From Plumapathes pennacea (Eukaryota > Cnidaria > Anthozoa > Antipatharia > Myriopathidae), in NCBI GenBank assembly GCA_964036295.1, contig OZ038467.1:1183501-1247500 (forward strand): 64,000 bases of DNA. The letters run 5' to 3'. The notes beneath the pieces were generated by a model. The model was not told the origin of the DNA, did no database searches, and worked only from the letters and a program-made list of their open reading frames with translations. Made by a program: the position numbers and the translations under genes. Below are positions 10,985 through 22,500 of this stretch, in pieces. Within the stretch, counting starts at the first letter, position 1. Every line of letters starts with the position of its first letter.

Positions 10985-13900
10985 ATGCACCCAGAACGCA
11001 CAGAACTGATGGAGGAGGAGTCTTTTCAAGTCGAAGATGTCGCGAATCAAAACAATTTCTTGTTCGGCTGGTTCAGTTTCCGACCCAAATGGCTACAGTT
11101 CCTCAATACTCCAAGATGGTTTCTATTTTTCTTGTGTCAGTATTTCTTCACGCAGAGCATTATTATCAATGGCGTCTATCCTGGCTCCCTCAGCACAATC
11201 GAGCGGAGGTTCGGCTTCACAAGGTGCGTGAATAAAAGCTTAGTTGTCAGATGTCCATAGCAGCAAGCCTAAAATATTGAATTTAAGCCTACATGAAGTA
11301 CGTTTCTCAACCGAAGAATTCATGAACCACGGGTTAATAGAAGGTTCGAAAAGGCAACCTCCTCTCGCTTCGACAGCGATATTTTCCTCTGAAGATTGAC
11401 GTACTTGCTTGTATACGCAAGACTTCGATCGTACCTTTACCTTTTCTTTCAGTCTCCCATAGATATACCTCAGTGAAATTTGTATGGGAACTTTTGGCAA
11501 TTTGTAGCTTTCTAACTGCATTAAACTAACTCTAGCAATTTCTAACAACATCACGTTTCTTCTGCTGCAGTTCGATGACCGGTTGGTTAACTAGCAGTTT
11601 CGACATCTGTGCCTTAATCCTGACCCCGCTGGTCAGCTATACTGGAGGCTCACGCAAGAAGCCGGTCTTTTGTGGAGTCGGTCTTTTCACAATGGCTCTT
11701 GGCTTTTTCGTGTTCCTCCTTCCGCACGTGTTTAGTGAGAAATACCAAGCGGGACAAGTTTCAGCTGATGTCTCTGGTGTCGCTCTGTGTGCTGCAAATC
11801 AGACGAGTTCCAACACAAAGGTTTGTGACGAGAAATCCGTCACAGGAAACTTGTGGTACTACAGCCTCTTTATTCTTGGAATGGTTCTCGCTGGAGCGGG
11901 CGCCACGCCCATGTATGTTTTGGGTATCTCTTATATGGACGAAAATGTGGGGCGGAAGGTGGCACCGATGTACGTGGGTATTTTTGAGGCCAGCGGTATC
12001 TTAGGTAGGTATCTATATTCATGTATCTTGTTTGTTAGTTTGCTTTTTGTGTGAACTTTTCTTTTCACCAGAATAAAGACCAAAACGGCTGAAATAGACT
12101 CACTAATCAAATCTTCTGGTGCGACTCAGCTTATCAACGTTCGTAACCAGTGTAAGGATGAAACTCGTACATTATATACCCTTCATGTCGCAAATTCCGA
12201 TTCGGTGTTTGGGAATACAGCCCTTGGCTTACAGATTGCACGCGAGTAATGTTGTTTTCTCTTAGCTCACTGTTTGTCTCTCTTCAGGCGCTGTAGTTGG
12301 TTTTGTGTTCATTTTCCTGTTCTTATCGATCTTCGTCGACCTTGGTGTGCAGACGTCACTTACACAGCAAGACCAGCGCTGGGTGGGAGCCTGGTGGCTA
12401 GGGTTTGCCATATTTGGCGCACTGTGTGCATTCTGGAGTTTGTGGCTGCTGGGATTTCCCAAAGAGTTCCCTGGCACCAAAGAACGGCGGGAAAAAGAAC
12501 TGAAGGATATTACCAACAAGGTAGATTTATCTTGCTATTCGCACTTCTTCTTTTCTCCACACTTCACTCTATAAGACGAAAAAAAAGCTGACTTGACAAG
12601 TGCTGACCAATTTATTTGATTGTGGCTATCGCGACGTGCTTGAAGATGCAAGCAAACTTCAGTCTTGTTTCAGCTCCATTACAGTCTACGCCTTACGGCT
12701 TTGCAAGACCAAAATCAATCATAACTCTACTTTGTTTTGGACCTTTCTAAGGTACAGTATTTGACACGTCACAGTATTATCACGTGGTAAATAAAGTGTT
12801 GGCATTATTACAAACTACGCTCACTGATTATTTTTGAAAGACTGGGGTCTCTCATTTTTCTATTCCTAGTTATATATTCATGTTGTCTTTTCGCTGTTGC
12901 ATTCTTTCCCTAGGAGCTTCGCGAAGAAGAAGGCTTCTCCAAGCTGTCAGATATCCCAAAAGCCACCAGACTGGTATTTTCTCGGCTGCCATTTGTCGCA
13001 GTTTCTCTTGCAGCATGTATGGAAGAATTCCAGGTTTCTTCTGTAGTGGCGTTCATGCCTAAAATCCTTTAGTCCAAGTTCAGACTGTTGCCTGGTAACG
13101 CAGGAATACTGTTCGGCTGTCATACCCGCCGCCATGCTGGGAAATGTTCTAGGTGAGGATAAAGATCATTGAACCTGATACAGTACAACGTTGCCTATTC
13201 ATCAAAATTATTTGACTGAAATTACGTGCTCACTTCGCGCATCGTTTGAGAAAGGAGTCTGGCACCTCGAGGAAGTGAAATCTCGCTAAAAAAATTTGGC
13301 GTCGACTACAGACATTAACACCGAGACAGTAACAAGCCAAAAGGAAGTTAAAAAGGACACAAGTTCAACCCAAGAGAAATCTGAGGTATTTTAATCTCAG
13401 CAAGAACGCGTTTTTCTTTTCACCCGACGCGATACTATATTCTTCTGTATTTCATAATATTGATTGAACGTGAAACGATTTCGTCAAATTTATTTTTTGT
13501 TTCGGAACTAAAGATCAAAGAACGTCAACTCCACTAGACTTTAACTGCAAAAAAATCTTATTGACATCGATTTCTGGAGATTATTTATTCTTACTTCTCC
13601 TTTGATATTTTTCAGGAGCCTACATCAACAAAAGGTTAAACCTCGATATGCGAGGAGCGGCCAAAATGTGTTTCATCGTCGCCATCTTTGGATTTCTCAC
13701 CTCCTGTCTCCTCTACATCGACTGTGATCAGATCGAGATTGTCGGTGCAAATCAGCCGTACATCAACAGGTACTAACAGTGCACCTCTTGGGATCGTCAT
13801 ATTCTTTTTGACAAGCTTCATATAATCGGAGATAATTTTCCTGGCCAATCAACGCTAAAACAGAGTCGAGAAGTTAAGTGACAAGCGGCATAAGGTTTAG

Positions 13901-15148
13901 GGTGGGATTGCGAGAATAACGTATGCTTTTGTCGTTTAGTTCGTCACCAGACGGCTTGTCTTCGCCATGTAACAGTGTGTGTGACTGCTCTGGGGTGTCA
14001 TACAGCCCTGTGTGTGCTGAGGGATACACTTACTTCTCCCCGTGTCACGCCGGTTGCATCGCCGCAAATACAAGCCAGGTAAGGAGTGGAGTCTCGAGGG
14101 ATTAGCAAAAAGAAGAAAAAGAAAAAAAAGAAACAAACAAACAAACAAGCTCAGAAGTCGATACGATATAGTCGAGTTCAGCAGACAAGTTTTCAATTTC
14201 AGCTGACATTTGTTTTGCGTCCACTTGCTGACTGGCATAGTCACCAGCTTGCTGGACACAAAACTCCCGTCTACCTACAGTATTTCAAATTCAACTTGGT
14301 GAATTGATGACTGTTAGTCAGTCAGTCTTATCGCGTATATATTTTTCTCTAGTCCTACTCCAACTGCTCTTGTGTGGTCACCAAGAGTGAGGCCTGGGGC
14401 GAGACCAGTGCTGGTGCCTGTGGCGTGAGCTGTGGAGTGAAACTTATTTTGTTCATGGTAGTGCTGTTCCTGCTTTATTTTTTCGGCTTTCTTATCAGTA
14501 CACCTGCGATTGTCGTCACTCTCCGGTGAGAAATGCTGTCGTTTCTTGATCCACTTTTGTGGATGTAATTTTAGCATACTTAAGGCGAACGTGCATTTTT
14601 ATAACCTGTAGGAGCGTTCCTTTAGCTCAGCGGTCTTACGCTTTGGGAATTCAGATGAATTTGGTGCGTCTTCTGAGATCATTTCCTGCTCCTATTGTGA
14701 TGGGAAGTTTGATTGACAGGACGTGCATTTTATGGAACATCAGGTAGGTTCTCCCGGTCTCTTTGATATTTTATGTTTTGTGGGAATTTCCTCATAGTCA
14801 AATCAATAGTACGTTTAAAATTCATGATCAATTGTCTATATCGAGTTTGTATTTGCTTCATTGAATAGTTTCCTGAATTCTTTCGTTTGATTTCCTTTGT
14901 GTCTTTATCGCCCCTCAGTCTCCGACCTGTCGTTTCTGTTCTTGTCTTTCTTCTTTGTGATACTCTGTCTTTCCTTTCTTGTCAACAGTTGCGGTACAAA
15001 GAGCAATTGTTTGGAGTACAACACTACACAGCTGACTGTGGTTGTGATCTGCCTTTTTGTAGCCTGCAAGTTTATCACTATGGCCTTTTTATTCGCCACT
15101 TGGCTCCTGTGTCGTAAATTAGATGACCGACAAATCGAGTCAAAGTAA
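10985..15148 (+). pseudogene. SLCO4-like: OATP/SLCO transporter copy 1, disrupted in exon 4
   Basis: Nine exons match the other copies: 10985-11223, 11571-12004, 12288-12520, 12914-13152, 13616-13769, 13940-14078, 14353-14525, 14612-14743 and 14989-15148, all with GT-AG boundaries. It carries the OATP signature DQRWVGAWW (exon 3) and the Kazal-like Cys loop (exons 6-7). Exon 4 has two lesions: a TAG at 13070-13072 where the paralogs have CAA or CAG (Gln), and a 5-base deletion at about 13120/13121, leaving 239 bases against 244 in copies 2 and 3. Skipping exon 4 would also shift the frame. Exon 8 has lost conserved residues (LLRSFPAP where the others read LLGAIPGP or LLGSIPGP). The N-terminus is 17 residues longer than copy 2's. 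Splice sites and the remaining exons are intact, so inactivation looks recent, or a truncated product of exons 1-4 may be made. An assembly error is possible but two independent lesions make it unlikely. Confidence 0.85.
13070..13072 (+). other. In-frame stop in exon 4 of OATP copy 1
   Basis: CTT-TAG-TCC-AAG-TTC stands where intact paralogs read CTT-CAA/CAG-TCT/TTT-AAG-TTC; a single C-to-T transition from CAG explains it. The 5-base deletion lies 48 bases downstream. Confidence 0.9.
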
Positions 15149-16479
15149 CAAACCCCTATTTTACTCATCGGATACATTTGAGGAAATTTCAGGTTTTCTG
15201 ATGGATCTTTTCATAAAAAACACGGCGAGTACGAATTCTAGTAATTTAAATTGGTTTAGGGTAAATTGGGAGGGGAAGTCTGCCAAAATCCTGCACTTTT
15301 CGAGAAGCTACTTTGAATGTCTTTCTTATAGTATGACTGAAAATACAGTTTTACAAAGGAACAAATCAGCTTCATGTAACGAAATAGCGGTCATCAATGG
15401 TGTACAACATGGGGTTGCTTGTAAAAACATAGATCCACAAAGCAAACTAGAAGTCATTTGCACTAAGTGAAATGCAAACTAGCACACGAAACCGCAACGC
15501 TGACAAGCAAGTCACACACCAGCATTCATATGGCGATGTACGTGCGAACCCAAATTAAAACATTTCAACAACAACTTTACACCGAAAGAATCCAGAAGAA
15601 CTAGCCCAGTGATAAAGAACATGACACAGAGCGTTCAAGGTGCAGAGTTCGTCTACTTGAATTTGCTATTGACCATACTTCCTCAGAAAGCTGACTCGCT
15701 CTGATTTTACCTACGTTGTTGCTCCCTTGCGGTAGAGTTCAGTACCTTATTCAGTACAGGCTGTACAAGGGGGTGGGGGGTGGGGAGGGAGTGCAAATTC
15801 AATATTTAGTAGAAACTGTTGTTGTTGGCAGTTTAAACAGCTGAAATCCTGGTAAGGGACAGAATCACCTCATGGTTCCCTCTGGTATACATTTTCCGTT
15901 TTTAGACTGCTCAACAGGCTGCTAACTCACACTGGTACTCCACGGACGGGGGATTCTGCTCTGACTGTGAAAGAAGCAAGGTTGTCAAGCCTGAGGTTGT
16001 CAAGTCTGCATCAACTGAAACTGTGCACGAACATTGACGTATCAAATGTCCACTGTTCTGTGAACGGCAAGCGTGACACAGACTCCAAGGTCATGGCAAA
16101 CGTACAAGCATTCGTGAAGGACTTACAAAGTATACAATTTTCTCATTTGCTGAAGTTTGTCCGCCTATACCTGCTTCAGTCACTATAATTGGGTTGATTT
16201 CGCGGTGATATGTCGAAAGTTCACAACTTCGGAATTCCGAGGGCATGAAGCTGAAGTTGTTGTTATTTAAGTAAACTTACTCGGGTTGGGGGTGTGGCTA
16301 GCCGTACCATTTCGTTTCGTTCCACCCAGTAACATGTAGAACTATGACAAGCAATGAGAGTTACAGTTGGTGCTGAAGTCGATCTTTTTCTCGAATCATT
16401 TGTCTGGTTTTTATCTTTACTTTGACTTTGGTTTGATCCCTGGACAATACAAAAAAGGGTTAAGTTTCAGTCGGCTGAT
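15149..16479. other. Spacer between OATP copies 1 and 2
   Basis: Presumed 3' flank of copy 1 and 5' flank of copy 2. It contains a G-rich run at about 15771-15790 and the first member of a 236-bp direct repeat (15992-16227). No other coding signal is seen. Confidence 0.5.
15992..16227 (+). repeat. 236-bp direct repeat, upstream member
   Basis: Nearly identical (about 6 differences by eye) to 16973-17208. The two members bracket exon 1 of OATP copy 2. A more diverged relative lies in intron 1 of copy 3 (about 33197-33490), so the block originally belonged to intron 1 of the array genes. Confidence 0.85.
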
Positions 16480-16488
16480 TATAAATAG
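16480..16488 (+). promoter_or_regulatory. Candidate TATA box of OATP copy 2
   Basis: TATAAATAG 49-57 bases before the ATG at 16537. Position and motif suit a core promoter; no transcript evidence is available. Confidence 0.4.
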
Positions 16489-16536
16489 CAGGGTCATCAA
16501 TTCAAAACGCACAGGTATCAGGTACACACAGGCACG

Positions 16537-19500
16537 ATGGCGGAGGATCAAAACAATTATTTATTCGGTTGGTTTAGATTCCGTCCTAACTGGCTACAGT
16601 TCCTCAATACTCCGAGATGGTTTCTGTTTTTCTTGTGTCAGTATTTCTTCACGCAGAGTGTTGTTGTGAATGGCGTCTATCCTGGCTCCATCAGTACAAT
16701 CGAACGGAGGTTCGGCTACACAAGGTGCGTGAATTAATCAGTAAAGGTTGTTTGACATTCAATAGTTCACGAAAGTTGCGATGAAGCAGCAACAAATGCA
16801 CCTAGCCAGGCAAACAGTGATGACACAACTACCGATTTTGCCCAAACCTGATCCCAAATTCATGGAGTCTGAAGATTCAGTGTACTATTTTTAGTAGAAC
16901 TCCAATTATTTGAACTGTCTAGTTCACCTCCACTGATTCTACGTCGGCGTTCCAGTAGTTTTCGGTTATTTCTGAGGTTGTCAAGCCTGCATCAACTGAA
17001 ACTGTGCACGAACATTAACGTATCAAATGTCCACTGTTCTGTGAACGGCAAGCGTGACACAGACTCCAAAGTCATGGCAAACGTACAAGCATTCGTGAAG
17101 GACTTACAAAGTATACAATTTTCTCATTTGCTGAAGTTTGTCCGTCTATGCCTGCTTCAGTCACTATGATTGGGTTGATTTCGCGGTGATATGTCGAAAG
17201 TTCACAACATAAACGTGATCAACGATCGAATATGAGATCGTATCCGGCGCTATCATCGGGGGACAAAGAGAAGTCATGGAATAAGAATAACGGGAATTTT
17301 TGCAGCGGAATAATGGAATAATGGCCTTGGTTTTTCTGGAATAATGGAATAACGAGATTTTCAGAACTGGAATAATGGAAATTTTTGAGGTGGATTAACG
17401 GAATAACGAGATTTTCTGGACTGGAATAATGGAATAATGAAATAATGAACATTCCATTATTCCTCTTCATCCCCCGACTATCAACCCAAATTACCGCGTT
17501 ATCGTTCTAGAACACCCAAACAATTATCCCACAGTAAACCATCAGATCCGTGAGCACAAGCACCACGAGGAAAAAATCCTTTTCCTTGTGTTTGCCGCGT
17601 ATGGCTGATAATCGTACCTGGGAAATTACCCAAAAACGTCATTTATCAGTGAACACTGCTATTAGCTGGAGATCTTTAATTTAAGTGGGCACACCTAGAG
17701 CTAGGCTTTATTTGACAGTTCAGTACAGTCAAACCTCTATTAAGCGGTCATCCTTGGGACTGAGCCAACTGACCGCTTAAGAGAGATTTTCTAAAATTTA
17801 GCATGCAATACGTGAAAAATTGAACTAGAATGTTACCAGTGTTACCAACAACAGTAACGCACTCAATATAACGGACTCAAATGCTGTGGCGGTCGTAAGA
17901 GAAAAATCTGGTGACGTAGAAACACTGCAAACAATTTTTGACGTTCACCCGAATAACCTGACTGATAACTTCGAAGTTATTGGTCATGCTCCAAAACTAA
18001 TGGCTATATGGTTAGCAAGTTTTTAAAGAGGCCTACGAACTGCGGAAAAGTCATAATCAAGGGAGAACGAGTTAATAGAGGCGGTGGCTTTGGTCTCGAG
18101 GTTCCTGGCGAGTACATATTTGAAGGTGACAGTTTTCTTGTGGCTGGCTAGAACGGAAGCTGGTAAAAGAGGAATTTAGATCGGTCTGGTGGAAAACGCG
18201 GAGTACGGAGTGTTGCGTAATATATTGAAATTCGAAATAAATGTAAACACAAAGTTGCAACAAACACACTGTAATCTTATTTAAAATTCAGGAAATGCAC
18301 AAACATTGTTTTCTATCGTCTCCCACTCTTATATGCTCAAAGAGCCGCAGTAAAGCGTTAATTGAATGAAAGCTAGCCACAAATAACATTGGCATGTTTA
18401 ACATTGAATTAAAGTTTTCGAGAATAGAGTTCGAAAACGCTAGTCACATCGCACACAGACTATATATGACAGTCAAGTAATGACATTTCACACGTTAGAC
18501 GGCCTTTCATACCTTTGAACAGGAAGAAGCGCAGAAAAACCGCAAGCGACAACTCAGCAACACGATATTTACGAATACTTCAGTGGAGGCATGATTGTTA
18601 GAAACTCTAGAAGATGCCAATACGATTTTTCTTTGTCTTAATATTCTTACCGACCCATTGAAGTACCAAATTTAGTTATGACCTGAGGCTTGATTAAAAA
18701 GAACCCACTCATTCGGGCAGAGCCTCCCCATCCCGTACAACCCATCAAATACGAAGTGCCCCCCACCCCCCGAAGCTTACAAGCCTCTAAACAGACTTTA
18801 AGATATTACAGAACTGAATGTCTGGTTGGACGCGCATATAAATAGTGCACGTTGCATGTTCTCGAGTTGTCTCTTTCACTGCTGCATGCAGTCAGTCAGT
18901 ACTCACACTGGAATGGATTGCTCAATTATGGGCATTGAACCTACATCGTGTATTACAGATCAGCCTTAGGATTTGTTTTTAAGTCGAGACTAAAGCAAAC
19001 ACTGGCTGAAGGAACACGTCAGCTGCACTCGCTCACTACACTCACTCTCCTAAAATGTCCACTGCAAATGCCTGTCGAAGATCAGATTGAAGTGCTTCAA
19101 ATACTTCAAAAAATTCACCGAGAATGATTAGCCAGAGATGCACTAATTATTTCACGGAAAAAGTCGAACATATTAAGTGAGTAGGCATAAACGTGATAAA
19201 ACTATTGCATGAATACTTGTCAAAAAGGAGACAATAGGGCCGTTCATACGAGGGAAAATAAGCCGCGGCTTACATAAGACGTGCAGCCCATTCATACGAG
19301 TAGGGCTTTCACAAGACGCGAACTGCTCGTATAAATGATTTACGGTTTCACGACTGAGGTATAAGCCGCGGCTTAGATAAGAACAACTCAAAATCCCTAG
19401 GCCAGGATACTGCTGCGCCTTGTGTCAGCCGTGAACGTGTGCATTGCGTGCCATTTACAGTACGTGCAAGTCTTACGTGAGCCGCGGCGTATTTTCTCTC

Positions 19501-22500
19501 GTATAAAAGGCCCTAATATGTAGCGGGTCAGCAAAACACGACTATACGATTTCACATAAAGTCGACGGTCATAATTTAATTTAATAGCGAAGGTTTAAAC
19601 AGTGATCAAACCCCCATGAAACATTTTACGGTAACAGCACTGAATTGCTAAAGTGAATTGTCGATTTACTACCACCACTTGGGTTGTGGGACATCGAATT
19701 GGTCACGAAAACATCAAATATCTGTTAAAGGGCTTTCGTGTCCTGATATAATAAGCTCTTTTTAATGGGAAAGCAAGGATTTCGGTTTGCAAGTACGTAT
19801 TACTGTTAGCTAGTGTTGGCAAATTAGATGTTATGTTGACCGCGGTAAGTGGATTATTGTGTATAACTCCCTGAAATCTATCTGAAAGTCGTGCTGTAGC
19901 TTTTGATTTAACTCCACCCAGTCACTCTTATGGCTTGTAGTGGAAATATATACACCTGCTTTTACTGCAGTGGTACTGTTGAAACTTTCTGTATTAAGAA
20001 TTTCTTGAATTCCAGAAAATGTAATCTGATCCGTACCCTCGTCGGAGTTCTTGTCAGTGCTCATTATTCATCACAACATCGCCATTTTCTCCGAAAATGA
20101 CACTCTAAGTCACATAATGAAAAAGAATATAGCAAATCGAGTTTTAAATTGTCAAGCGTTTGATAATTTTCTCATCTGTGTACCTACTTAATGCCTCGTT
20201 TTAGCCGAAGCCATTTCCCGCATCCAGTACCGATTGTGTCAAACTACCCTCACTGTTTGTTTCTCAACGCGAGGTTTTTTGCGGGCCGCGGAAAACCTTT
20301 TGAGACAAGAAATTTAAATGCTTATTAGTTCAGTTGACGTTGGGTTTTTGCTCAAACGACAGGTACCAAATGTTCCTGGTGAAATTAAAATTGGCTAAAA
20401 TTTGACCTGCCGCTCGGAGGTTTTACCTTGGTCTTTTTGAAAAATCGAAACACTACCACAAGTTCAAGTTTCCATAGTTATTTTAGGTGCTTTAGAAAGA
20501 AGAAGAGGTACTTTGAATTACTGACGAGTTGCGATGGCCAGATTGTTTACCGTTTTATTACACGAGCTTGTTAAATATGCACAATTTTCGTGTCGGTTCG
20601 AGAGGTCGAGAGGGCATTTTAGACTATCCGCGATTTTGTCAAAACGAAAAGGCAGTTGAACTTTTGAATATTATTTTCGAAGACAGCTCACCAAAGAGGT
20701 TCTTTGGATAAAATAAAATGAATTTCGAAATTTTGCAGTTGGCGCCCGATTCTCGATATTTACAGAGAGCCGCTCATAAAACAATAACAAACTGATAATT
20801 CATTCAGTAATTGAGTGAACTCACTTAAATGTTGGGAAGCTTAAATGTCATTTTCCCAAGTAATGATTTCTAGTTGATTTAAATCGACATCAGTCTCTTA
20901 GCTTTGTTTTTATTTTAAATTTCACTATATTGCGCAATACTCAGCACTCCGCGTTTTCCACCAGACCCGAAAACGTGGAGTGCGGAGTATTGCGCAATAT
21001 AGTGAAATTTAAAATAAAAACAGAGCTAAAACAAACACACTCATTTAAAATTCATGAAATGCACAAAGATTGTATTCTCTCTTCTTCCACTCTTATGAAT
21101 ATAATGAAAGCTGGCCACAGATAATATAAAAGCAAGCATGCATGGAATTTATCACCTTTTCACACGCCGAAAACAGATAAGTGACCGAAAAATGCGATCG
21201 AGTGCAGTCTTTCGCCAGAGACATATCATACAGCATGGGCAAGCTGATTGGACTTTGATCGAACTCCGCTCACTCTTGTGGTCGCAACACCTTGTGCTCT
21301 TCCCCCACAAAAACCACCACAAAACGGCTGCGAGCAGACTAGCCGTCTAACGTGTGAAATGTCATTACTTGACTGTCATATATAGTCAGTGTGCGATGTG
21401 ACTAGCGTTTTCGAACTCTATTCTCGAACACTTTAATTTAATGTTAAACATGCCAATGTTATTTGTGGCTAGCTTTCATTCAATTAATGCTTTACTGCGG
21501 CTCTTTGAGCATATAAGAGTGGGAGACGATAGAAAACAATGTTTGTGCATTTCCTGAATTTTAAATGAGATTACAGTGTGTTTGTTGCAACTTTGTGTTT
21601 ACATTTATTTCGAATTTCAATAGATTACTCAACACTCCGCACTCCGCGTTTTCCACCAGACCATTTAGATCCGAGAAATATGACCTGCACTGCAGTGGAC
21701 CCACACAAGCCTGAACAATAATGACACTTTTATACTGACTACATGTTGTGTTTGATGAGGTGTTAAAATGTAAACTGGACATGCCTGGCTATCGTCATGT
21801 GATATCGCATTGTAATCTAACTGGGTGACATAAACTTAGCCAATTGGGGAATCTAAATGGTGACCGCGTCCGTTTAATAGAGATGACCGTTAAATAGAGG
21901 TCAAGTTTGTAGTAATTCAGTGAAGCAAATTCCGGGACTTTGATTAGTGACCGCTTAAGAGAGGTTTGACTGTAGTTGAGTGTTGGTTCGCCTTGGCATC
22001 AACTACAATCTGACCATTTCAGCTAGTCTCTAGCAGAACAAGAACACGTGGTAGCCACTGCTTTAAATATCGAATTCCAACCACCAGGAAGGACGTTTTT
22101 AAGTTTTCTTTTTTCCCAGAACCATAAAGGAATAGAACTCCCTTCCTGAACATATAGTAACCTCGAGTTCACTTGATATTTTTAAGGACAGTTTATCAAA
22201 TTATTTTTAATTTTTAAACACGTAGTATAGATTTTACACGTACATCAGTATTTTATTAAGTTTTATTATTAGATATACACACACAATTTATTCTTTCAGT
22301 AATAGCTTATAGTTGGTGCGATATCTTCGAATTTTACCCACTTAACAAATGTAGATGTAAATGTAGATGTAGACGTCTCTCACCAGTATTACCGCAGCCG
22401 GAATGGAGAACTTGGCATTTTACAATTTCTGATGAAATGTGATCAAACATTTAATTCTCACAACATCGTCCGTATCTTTTCATTTGACTAGTCGAGAGTA

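Larger units (their letters stand above)
18183..21662. mobile_element. MULE-like element with 321-bp terminal inverted repeats
   Basis: Arms 18183-18503 and 21342-21662 (321 bp each) are near-identical inverted copies starting GGTCTGGTGGAAAACGCGGA. The element is flanked by a perfect 9-bp duplication, ATTTAGATC (18174-18182 and 21663-21671). Long inverted repeats plus a 9-bp duplication are characteristic of Mutator-like elements. The 2.8-kb interior has only short frames without recognisable transposase motifs, so it is non-autonomous or decayed. It sits inside the mariner/pogo-like element. Confidence 0.8.
17726..21972. mobile_element. Mariner/pogo-like non-autonomous element (outer element of a nest)
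   Basis: Inverted ends CAGTCAAACCTCTATTAAGC (left) and the complement of CAGTCAAACCTCTCTTAAGC (right), each bordered by TA (17724-17725 and 21973-21974), the target duplication expected of Tc1/mariner. Such CAGT-ACCTCT-TTAAGCGG ends are typical of pogo/Tigger-like families. Copy 3's intron 1 has the uninterrupted flanks (about 33802-33820), supporting insertion. Removing the internal element leaves about 760 bp with no transposase frame, so it depended on a transposase from elsewhere. Confidence 0.75.

Noticed and set aside
15123-15470. Open frame overlapping the end of OATP copy 1
   Set aside because: Different frame from the last exon and no recognisable features; chance frame in the 3' flank.
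19831-20064. Minus-strand frame inside the MULE-like element as a transposase piece
   Set aside because: Only 77 codons, no DDE or zinc-finger motif.
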